From NCBI GenBank assembly GCA_036961345.1, contig JBALVT010000209.1:1-7284 (forward strand): a DNA stretch of 7,284 nt, in the 5' to 3' direction. Made by a program: the position numbers and the translations under genes. This document shows, in pieces, positions 1 to 5,665 of the stretch (positions within the stretch are counted from its first letter, which is position 1; each line of letters starts with the position of its first letter). This DNA comes from JBALVT01 sp036961345. Its GTDB lineage: Bacteria > Pseudomonadota > Gammaproteobacteria > Pseudomonadales > Halieaceae. The notes under the pieces were generated by a model. It saw only the letters and a program-made list of their open reading frames with translations. It was not told the DNA's origin and did no database searches.

Positions 1-180
1 TGGCCGGTAAATTCACTTAAGGAAATAAAAGCGTGTTTGCGTTTGCCACACAAAGCGGCCATAGATGCCGCTTTCGAATTTGAGCAAGCGGCCATGGAGA
101 GACAGGCAGGCTCTGAGGAAAACATCGAAGCGATAACTGCTTTTATGGAAAAGCGTGCCCCGAATTTTCGCAAGCACTAA
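1..180 (+). CDS. Enoyl-CoA hydratase/isomerase (crotonase) family protein, C-terminal fragment
   Basis: An open frame runs from the first base to a TAA at 178-180 and encodes 59 residues; the gene begins before the window. The fragment opens with WPVNSLKEIKACLR, then a helical stretch rich in Ala and Glu, then ENIEAITAFMEKRAPNF and a basic end. This is the typical tail of crotonase-fold enzymes: a PV..LK.IK segment, a long helix, and a final 'F.EKR.P.F' motif. The active-site part (oxyanion hole and catalytic acids) lies upstream, so hydratase, isomerase or another crotonase activity cannot be told apart. The family acts on acyl-CoA thioesters in the cytoplasm, often in beta-oxidation, which fits the thiolase nearby. 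Its stop overlaps the stop of the convergent ribBX gene by 4 bp. The family call is fairly secure; the exact reaction is open. Confidence 0.8.
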   Translation, partial: WPVNSLKEIKACLRLPHKAAIDAAFEFEQAAMERQAGSEENIEAITAFMEKRAPNFRKH

Positions 181-1292
181 TCAGGTTGTATGAATTCTGT
201 CACTTCCAGATTGAATCCGGAAAGGGCGTTAAAGTGAATAGGCGCTGACATCAACAACATTTTGCCTATACCCAAACGCTTGAGGATTTGCGAGCCCGTA
301 CCGATCACCCGGTAGTTCTGAATGTTGTGGGATTCTGTGTTGGTGATTGTTGCCGCACCCGGGAATTGGTCTACCTCCTCCAAGCTTTGTTCAGCGCTAA
401 TGTGTTGTCCAATTAGCACCACCGCGCCATGGCCTTTTTCGGCGATTTCCTGCATCGCTTTGCGATAAGACCACCCCGGGGCTGCGCCTTCTAGCTGGGT
501 GCCCAGAACATCTCGCAGGGTATTAATAGTTTGCACGCGCACCAGGGTGTCCTGGCTCTCGCTCATTTCACCTCGGGTGAGGGCGTAGTGCACGGTATCG
601 TCGATTTGGTCGGCAAAGGTATGTAGCTGAAATTCACCGAACTCTGTTTGCACAGCTTTGCTTGAGTGCAATTCCACCGATTGTTCGTGCAGGGCGCGAT
701 ATTCGATCAAGTCGGCAATCGTGCCCATTTTTAAATTGTGCTTGACGGCGAATTCTTCTAACTGGGGTCTGCGCGCCATGGTGCCGTCTTCGTTCATGAT
801 TTCAACAATGAGCGCAGCCGGTTCGAAGCCGGCCATTCTAGCCAGGTCAACCCCAGCTTCGGTGTGTCCTGCCCGTCGCAGTACGCCGCCAGGTTTGGCA
901 ACAAGCGGGAAAATGTGGCCCGGCTGAATAATATCCGAAGGTTTGGCATTGGCAGCGACCGCCTGTCTTGCGGTGTGTGCGCGCTGCACAGAGCTGATCC
1001 CCGGGCCTTTGCGATCGGCGGCATCGATAGACACCGTAAAGTTGGTTTCATGTTGGGAGCGGTTGTCCCGAACCATGAGTGGTAACTGCAATTGTCGGGC
1101 ACGCTCGGGCATGATAGGCATGCAAATAAGACCGCAGGCCTCTGTCGAGAAAAAGGTGATGATCTCCGGTGTCGCCGCTTCCGCGGCGATGATTAGATCG
1201 CCCTCGTTTTCCCTATCTTCATCATCCATCAGGATGACCATCTTGCCTTCACGGATGTCGTCTATGATTTCCGGAATACTACTTAGTGCCAT
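177..1292 (-). CDS. ribBX: RibB-type 3,4-dihydroxy-2-butanone 4-phosphate synthase with inactive GTP cyclohydrolase II-like domain (RibBX type)
   Basis: A 371-residue two-domain protein. Residues 1-200 are a full RibB domain, which converts ribulose 5-phosphate to 3,4-dihydroxy-2-butanone 4-phosphate plus formate in riboflavin synthesis. It has the acidic metal/substrate loop DDEDRENEGD (23-32), QPGHIFPL (123-130) and RRAGHTEA (139-146). Residues about 205-371 resemble GTP cyclohydrolase II only in outline: the late GTGSQILKRLGIGKMLLMS stretch (331-349) is kept. The zinc-binding cysteine motif is gone, and no cysteine occurs after C57. The usual QEGRGIG catalytic loop is also replaced (around 293-305). 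This domain should therefore not cleave GTP; such RibBX fusions are known in Proteobacteria. The start is supported by a GAGG Shine-Dalgarno (minus strand, 1303-1300) 7 nt before ATG. The gene follows the thiolase by 40 bp, with no other rib gene in view. Confidence 0.93.
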   Translation of the reverse strand: MALSSIPEIIDDIREGKMVILMDDEDRENEGDLIIAAEAATPEIITFFSTEACGLICMPIMPERARQLQLPLMVRDNRSQHETNFTVSIDAADRKGPGISSVQRAHTARQAVAANAKPSDIIQPGHIFPLVAKPGGVLRRAGHTEAGVDLARMAGFEPAALIVEIMNEDGTMARRPQLEEFAVKHNLKMGTIADLIEYRALHEQSVELHSSKAVQTEFGEFQLHTFADQIDDTVHYALTRGEMSESQDTLVRVQTINTLRDVLGTQLEGAAPGWSYRKAMQEIAEKGHGAVVLIGQHISAEQSLEEVDQFPGAATITNTESHNIQNYRVIGTGSQILKRLGIGKMLLMSAPIHFNALSGFNLEVTEFIQPD

Positions 1293-1332
1293 GATGTTGC
1301 CTCATCCACAAAATGTTGTGCAAACAATAGTT

Positions 1333-2514
1333 TTAAAGCATCTCAATAGCGACAGCGGTTGCTTCACCGCCGCCAATACAAAGTGCGGCGACACCACGTT
1401 TTTTGCCATATTGCTTGAGGGCATACATCAAACTGACAATGATTCGCGATCCGGTGGAGCCAATTGGGTGTCCCTGTGCGCATGCACCACCGTGAACATT
1501 GACCTTGGCGTGGTCTAGATCAAGGTCCGCAATAGCCAACATTGTGACCATGGCAAAGGCCTCATTGATTTCGAACAGGTCAACGTCATCTTTGCTCCAG
1601 CCGGTTTTTTCGAACAATTTGTTCATAGCGCCAATGGGGGCGATGGTAAACTCGGCAGGTTTTTGGCTGTGGCGGGAATGACCGACGATTCTGGCCATGG
1701 GCTTAAGCCCGCGGCTGTTGGCTTCATCTTCAGACATCAAGACAAGTGCACTGGCACCATCTGAAATAGAGCTGGAATTGGCGGCGGTGATAGTGCCGTC
1801 TTTGGCAAAGGCAGGGCGTAGCCCGGGTATTTTCTCGACCATCGCTTTATGGGGTTGTTCGTCATCTGTGACGACGACGTCTCCTTTGCGAGTGGAGATA
1901 GTTACCGCGGCGGTTTCCGCCTTCAGGGAGCCTTCATCAATGGCCTTTTTGGCTCGGCTGAGTGATTCCAGAGCAAACTCGTCCATTTGTTCCCGGGTCA
2001 GACCGCGTTCATTGGCTGTTTCCTGGGCAAATGTGCCCATGGCTCTGCCGGTGTAGGCGTCTTCCAGACCGTCGATAAACATATGGTCGTACATGGTGGC
2101 ATGACCACTGCGCACGCCGCTGCGCGCCCCGGGTAGCAAGTGAGGGGCATTGGTCATGCTTTCCATACCGCCGGTAACAACGATTTTATTGGTGCCAGCA
2201 ACGATACTGTCGTAGCCGAAGATTGTTGCCTGCATGCCACTGCCACAGAGCTTGTTCAGTGTCACCGCTCCGGTAGCGTCGGGGATACCTGCGCCAATGG
2301 CTGCCTGGCGCGCGGGGCCCTGCTTCAGTCCGGCAGGTAAAACACAGCCCATGAATACCTCGTCGATGTCAGCTGCAGCCACTCCGCTGCGCTCGACAGC
2401 CGCTGCAATAGCAGTGGTTGCCAGCTCGGGTGCGGTCGCTCCCGCCAGGCTACCCTGTAGCCCACCCATAGGAGTACGTGCGCCATCTACAATAACTACT
2501 GAATCTTTGCCCAT
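1333..2514 (-). CDS. Acetyl-CoA C-acetyltransferase / acyl-CoA thiolase
   Basis: A full-length thiolase of 393 residues, the usual length for the bacterial tetrameric type. The nucleophilic cysteine is C90 in LNKLCGSGMQA. It is followed by GGMESMTNAPHLLPG (115-129), SSSISDGASALVLMS (247-261), INEAFAM (316-322, with N317), HGGACAQGHPIGSTGSRI (341-358, with H349) and the second cysteine C379 in CIGGGEATA. All catalytic parts are therefore present. The enzyme joins or splits acetyl-CoA units (two acetyl-CoA to acetoacetyl-CoA plus CoA) in the cytoplasm. Sequence alone does not settle whether it prefers acetoacetyl-CoA (AtoB/PhaA-like) or longer 3-ketoacyl-CoA. No phaB or phaC is in view, so a polyhydroxyalkanoate role is unsupported. 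A modest Shine-Dalgarno (GGAAG, 6 nt from ATG) supports the start. The gene heads a probable two-gene transcript with ribBX. Confidence 0.93.
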   Translation of the reverse strand: MGKDSVVIVDGARTPMGGLQGSLAGATAPELATTAIAAAVERSGVAAADIDEVFMGCVLPAGLKQGPARQAAIGAGIPDATGAVTLNKLCGSGMQATIFGYDSIVAGTNKIVVTGGMESMTNAPHLLPGARSGVRSGHATMYDHMFIDGLEDAYTGRAMGTFAQETANERGLTREQMDEFALESLSRAKKAIDEGSLKAETAAVTISTRKGDVVVTDDEQPHKAMVEKIPGLRPAFAKDGTITAANSSSISDGASALVLMSEDEANSRGLKPMARIVGHSRHSQKPAEFTIAPIGAMNKLFEKTGWSKDDVDLFEINEAFAMVTMLAIADLDLDHAKVNVHGGACAQGHPIGSTGSRIIVSLMYALKQYGKKRGVAALCIGGGEATAVAIEML

Positions 2515-2584
2515 GATAATCTTCCGAAATTTAAGAGTTGTAAGGGTTTCGTTAGCGGCGCATTTTGTAGCACTCGCCGTTGGG

Positions 2585-2615
2585 AAGGGCGCCTATTTAG
2601 CCACAACAGGCCCTT
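2585..2615. repeat. Weak inverted repeat in the regulator-thiolase gap
   Basis: The 6-bp arms AAGGGC (2585-2590) and GCCCTT (2610-2615) are exact reverse complements around a 19-nt interior. The stem could grow by one or two pairs with a bulge. Read on the minus strand it lies after the regulator's stop, but no T-run follows, so it is a poor intrinsic terminator. It also overlaps the predicted start of the thiolase transcript and could be a 5'-leader hairpin or chance. Confidence 0.2.
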
Positions 2616-2623
2616 TATCTCAA
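2594..2623 (-). promoter_or_regulatory. Candidate sigma70 promoter for the thiolase-ribBX transcript
   Basis: On the minus strand TTGAGA (2623-2618, five of six matches to TTGACA) lies 18 nt before TAAATA (2599-2594, a weak -10 with three of six matches). Transcription would begin near 2587, leaving a leader of about 70 nt before the thiolase ATG. The site falls just after the regulator's stop in the 129-bp gap. The weak -10 means it is only a candidate. Confidence 0.27.
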
Positions 2624-2643
2624 CTGGAGCACGGCGTTGTTAC

Positions 2644-3639
2644 TTATTCCTTAAGGGCAAATAATTTGCCTCTGGCGGCTTCCCGGTATTGGAGAGGTGT
2701 CATGCCGTTGTGAGTTTTAAAAAACTGTGAAAAGTAACTGACGTCCTGTAGCCCCACCTGCCAGGCTACTTCGCTAATCGTTAAATTACTGCTGCGCAGT
2801 AAATCTTTTGCCGTGGTAATGCGTAAAGTCTGTAAGTAGGCATTGGGGCTAAGCCCGGTCGCCTGATTAAAACGGCGATTCAAGGTTCGGCTGCTCAGCC
2901 CCAGGTGCGCCGCCAGATCCTGAATGTTTAAAGAGCCCGAAAGATGTTCCTGCAGCCATAGTTGGCCCTCGAGGACGGTTTCGTCGTGGTGGGAACTGCT
3001 TGCCGTATTCTGGTATGCAGCAGCATTGAATGACAGGCGTATTTCCGGTGAAAACTGGTTTTCAACGGCCCTGGCCACACGGCTTCCAAACCAGTCTTCC
3101 ACGATATGGATCATTAAATCAGCAATCGAGTTTACACTGCCGACACAGTAGATATTGTTGCTCTGGGTGATCAGGTGACGGGTTTTTAGTTCTACGTCTG
3201 GATACCGCTTCGCAAAACGCTCAAAGTAGTTCCAATGAGTCGTGGCGGGTTTACCGCGCAGTAGTCCGGCTTCAGCGAGCAGGCAGCTGGCGGTACCTAC
3301 ACTGCAAATGCGCGCTCCGGTTGCCGCGATCTCGGGAAGGATGGCTATTAACTCAGCAGACGCCTTAATGGTAGGTAGGGGGTTTCGCCATATTGCCGGC
3401 AGTATAAGCAGGTCTGGCGGTGGTAATTCTTTTAAGGCCAGGTCGGGTTTGAGTTTGATGCCACTATTGAGGTTCATCCAGTGTCTGTCTGGGCCGGCCA
3501 TCACGAAGTTCACTTGCGGGCGGGCTCGCCGGCCGGTGCTGGCCATTTGGCTTGCAGCTTGCAAAATTTCCATTGGCAAGGTGATACTCGAAGCCAGTGC
3601 GCTTGGGTACAGGACGGTAGCGGCGTGGTACATGGGCAT
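2644..3639 (-). CDS. GlxA-like AraC-family transcriptional regulator with DJ-1/PfpI-like sensor domain
   Basis: A 331-residue cytoplasmic transcription factor. Residues about 3-190 resemble the DJ-1/PfpI (class I glutamine amidotransferase-like) domain of GlxA-type regulators. DLLILPAIW (76-84) is the strand and loop before the elbow. The elbow itself reads ICSVGTASCLLAEAGLLRGKPATTHW (111-136). Relatives often have Cys where G115 stands, so this domain is probably a ligand sensor and not an enzyme. Residues about 235-320 are the AraC DNA-binding domain with two helix-turn-helix units: NIQDLAAHLGLSSRTLNRRF (238-257) and ISEVAWQVGLQDVSYFSQFFK (288-308). It closes with the family's G-M-TPLQYR ending (312-319). 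The gene is divergent from the FabY-like ketosynthase and upstream of the thiolase on the same strand. The ligand is unknown. Met3 (ATG at 3633) is a plausible alternative start. Family call sure, targets inferred. Confidence 0.9.
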   Translation of the reverse strand: MPMYHAATVLYPSALASSITLPMEILQAASQMASTGRRARPQVNFVMAGPDRHWMNLNSGIKLKPDLALKELPPPDLLILPAIWRNPLPTIKASAELIAILPEIAATGARICSVGTASCLLAEAGLLRGKPATTHWNYFERFAKRYPDVELKTRHLITQSNNIYCVGSVNSIADLMIHIVEDWFGSRVARAVENQFSPEIRLSFNAAAYQNTASSSHHDETVLEGQLWLQEHLSGSLNIQDLAAHLGLSSRTLNRRFNQATGLSPNAYLQTLRITTAKDLLRSSNLTISEVAWQVGLQDVSYFSQFFKTHNGMTPLQYREAARGKLFALKE

Positions 3640-3644
3640 CTCTC
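3640..3644 (-). promoter_or_regulatory. Ribosome binding site favouring the second ATG of the AraC-family regulator
   Basis: On the minus strand the upstream sequence reads GTGAGAG directly against ATG CCC ATG. The purine run GAGAG (3644-3640) touches the first ATG, too close for normal initiation. It lies 6 nt from the second ATG (3633-3631), a usual spacing. The protein may therefore begin MYHAATV, two residues shorter than the longest frame. Confidence 0.4.
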
Positions 3645-3650
3645 ACGTTG

Positions 3651-3666
3651 TATATTGGCCAAAATA
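3651..3666. promoter_or_regulatory. Palindromic candidate operator in the divergent intergenic region
   Basis: TATATTGGCCAAAATA is a near-perfect palindrome: 7 of 8 pairs match and the core TTGGCCAA is exact. It lies 12 bp upstream of the regulator's first ATG and about 100 bp upstream of the ketosynthase start. A TATTGG half recurs at 3718-3723, near the possible promoter of the plus-strand gene. AraC-family proteins usually bind direct repeats, so the palindrome might also serve a different dimeric regulator. Confidence 0.3.
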
Positions 3667-3702
3667 CCACAATTGATGTCACAAATAACCTATCGAGAGT
3701 TG

Positions 3703-3730
3703 TTGTCCTGCCGTTAGTATTGGGTCTTAT
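3703..3730 (+). promoter_or_regulatory. Candidate sigma70 promoter for the FabY-like ketosynthase gene
   Basis: TTGTCC (3703-3708) and TCTTAT (3725-3730) are spaced by 16 nt; each matches the consensus hexamer at four of six positions. Transcription would start near 3737 and give a leader of about 27 nt. The gene must be transcribed from the 124-bp divergent gap or from within the regulator. The match is modest, as expected for an activator-dependent promoter but also for chance. Confidence 0.25.
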
Positions 3731-3763
3731 CAGCGTAAATCCGCAGCGACAGAGAAATCATTC

Positions 3764-5623
3764 ATGAGTAAACATAGATTACCAGTCATCGTAGGCTTTG
3801 GCGGGGTTAACGCCGCGGGTCGGAGTTCTGGATTTCACGCCTATAACCGAATGGTAGAGTCGGCGCTGCCGCAAATTGATCGCGATCGGACCCTGGCATC
3901 TTTGGCGACGCTCATGGGGCTAGAGAGCGCCTCGGGCCAGGAGCAGTTTATTCTCGACCACACCCTGATTCGTCGTGTTGAAAAAAATCATTTTGATGTT
4001 GATGCCGTACCCTGGAACAGGCGGTTTCCCACCGACAGTTACGGTAAGCCTATCAGCTTTAATATCAAAAACCAGAACTTGCCGGACGTCATACCACCGG
4101 GTTGGAAGGTATCTCCAACCTCCGTGACCCATGTGAACGTGCAAATTGAGGGGGAGCAGGACTTTTTCCTGCCGTCAGTTCGCGAGTTCGAAGTGAAGGC
4201 CGCCGGCCAATTGCCCACCGGGTTTGAGCCCGGCACGCTGTACGCGTCGCGAAGCCATCCCAGAGGTTTGCAAATGATGGTATATGCCGCTTCTGATGCT
4301 TTGGGAAGTGTGGGAATCAGTTTTGACGCGATGCTAGAGCATGTCAGTGTCGATGAAGTGAGTGTTTATGCGGGCAGTGCCATGGGCCAGCTGGACTCAC
4401 CGGGGCTGGGTGGCATGGTTAAATCGCGCTATAACGGTCTTAAAGTCACGTCAAAATATTGTCCATTGGGGCTTGCCGAAATGCCTGCTGATTTTGTCAA
4501 TGCCTATGTTTTGGGAAGCCTTGGCGCCACTGGGGCTGCGCTGGGTGCCTGCGCGTCGTTCCTGTATAACCTGCGCCATGGCATAGAAGATATACAAAGC
4601 GGGCGCAGTCGCGTGGCCTTTATAGGCTCGGCGGAAGCACCGATTAATCCGGAAGTTATGGAAGGTTACGCCGCTATGGGCGCGCTCGCAGCGGATAAGG
4701 GCCTGCGACTATTGGATGGGGTGCCTTTGGATCAGGAACCAGATCATCGCAGAGCCTGTCGTCCATTTGCTGAGAACTGCGGCTTTACTATCGCAGAGTC
4801 GGCCCAAATGATCGTACTTTTTGATGACCAACTGGCGATGGAATTGGGCGCAACCACCTTTGGCGCTGCAATAGATGTCTTTGTGAATGCCGATGGCCAC
4901 AAAAAATCAATCTCTGGCCCCGGCGTTGGCAATTACATCACCGTAGCCAAGGCAGTAGCCGCAGCGCGGGCAATTGTCGGGGAAGAATCGGTGCGCAATT
5001 GCGGGCTGGTGCAGGCGCATGGTACCGGCACGCCCCAGAATCGGGTCACCGAGTCGAAAATTCTCAATGAGACCGCAAAGGCGTTCGGCATAGAAGCGTG
5101 GCCTGTGGCGGCGCTTAAGAGTTATATTGGCCATTCTCTTGGCTCGGCATCGGGTGACCAGGTAACGTCTACCCTGGGTGTTTGGCGCCACGGACTAATA
5201 CCCGGGATCAATACCATAGATGCTGTTGCAGACGATGTGTTTCACGATCACCTGCAATTGAGCAGCAAACACCGGCAAGTTGATCCAGATAAGCTGGATT
5301 ACACCGTGATTAACTCAAAAGGCTTTGGCGGCAACAACGCCACTGGTACACTGTTGAGCCCGAGCGTTGCGCGCAAGATGATGCAAGCTCGCTATTCGGC
5401 CTCAGAGTGGAAGACCTGGGAGAAGGCCAATGAGGCTGTGCGGGAGCGACAGCTTGATTATGATAACAATATGATCGCCGGCACAGAAAAACCGGTATAC
5501 AAATTTGATCACAATGTTCTGGGCGATAACGACGTGGAGCTGGCGGCGCATGAAATAAAGATCGCCGGGAAAGCCGTGAATCTGGACCTTAAATCGCCTT
5601 TTGACGATATGAAAATAAATTAG
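3764..5623 (+). CDS. fabY: FabY-like beta-ketoacyl-ACP synthase
   Basis: A 619-residue ketosynthase, much longer than FabB/FabF (about 410). The extra length is mainly an insertion of roughly 130 residues between the first strand (LPVIVGFGGVNAAGRSS, 6-22) and the conserved GLQMMVYAASDAL helix (168-180), plus a C-terminal tail after about 535. The thiolase-fold triad is complete: C263 in GACASFLYN, H419 in QAHGTGTP and H457 in KSYIGHSLG. NSKGFGGNNATG (517-528) is the glycine-rich closing loop. Length and order match the Pseudomonas aeruginosa FabY family (PA5174 type), which condenses acetyl-CoA with malonyl-ACP to start fatty-acid synthesis. A paralogue with another substrate is possible, so the symbol is provisional. 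The Shine-Dalgarno is weak (AGAGA at 3751-3755, 8 nt before ATG). It is divergent from an AraC-family regulator and 42 bp before icd in the same frame. Confidence 0.85.
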   Translation: MSKHRLPVIVGFGGVNAAGRSSGFHAYNRMVESALPQIDRDRTLASLATLMGLESASGQEQFILDHTLIRRVEKNHFDVDAVPWNRRFPTDSYGKPISFNIKNQNLPDVIPPGWKVSPTSVTHVNVQIEGEQDFFLPSVREFEVKAAGQLPTGFEPGTLYASRSHPRGLQMMVYAASDALGSVGISFDAMLEHVSVDEVSVYAGSAMGQLDSPGLGGMVKSRYNGLKVTSKYCPLGLAEMPADFVNAYVLGSLGATGAALGACASFLYNLRHGIEDIQSGRSRVAFIGSAEAPINPEVMEGYAAMGALAADKGLRLLDGVPLDQEPDHRRACRPFAENCGFTIAESAQMIVLFDDQLAMELGATTFGAAIDVFVNADGHKKSISGPGVGNYITVAKAVAAARAIVGEESVRNCGLVQAHGTGTPQNRVTESKILNETAKAFGIEAWPVAALKSYIGHSLGSASGDQVTSTLGVWRHGLIPGINTIDAVADDVFHDHLQLSSKHRQVDPDKLDYTVINSKGFGGNNATGTLLSPSVARKMMQARYSASEWKTWEKANEAVRERQLDYDNNMIAGTEKPVYKFDHNVLGDNDVELAAHEIKIAGKAVNLDLKSPFDDMKIN

Positions 5624-5655
5624 AATGACATTGATCGACTAAACCTAACAACGAC

Positions 5656-5659
5656 AGGA
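5656..5659 (+). promoter_or_regulatory. Ribosome binding site defining the GTG start of isocitrate dehydrogenase
   Basis: AGGA lies 6 nt before GTG 5666-5668. The overlapping ATG at 5664-5666 is followed at once by TGA and cannot be the start. No in-frame ATG or TTG occurs between the ketosynthase stop and this GTG. The translation from GTG matches the usual N-terminus of the family. Confidence 0.7.
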
Positions 5660-5665
5660 CTAAAT

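Noticed and set aside
1293..1332. FMN riboswitch before ribBX
   Set aside because: The gap is 40 bp, far too short for an RFN element. Only a 5-bp hairpin (CACAA/TTGTG, 1307-1320) is visible.
943..1518. Plus-strand open frame of 191 codons across the ribBX-thiolase junction
   Set aside because: It lies antisense to two well-supported conserved genes, has low-complexity Ser/Met-rich content and no recognisable domain. It is a shadow frame.
2585..2616. Intrinsic terminator after the AraC-family regulator
   Set aside because: The stem is short with a large loop and no T-run follows it on the minus strand, so it is listed only as a weak inverted repeat.
5624..5665. Terminator or promoter between the ketosynthase and isocitrate dehydrogenase genes
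   Set aside because: I see no hairpin with a T-run and no convincing -35/-10 pair in these 42 bp, only the Shine-Dalgarno.
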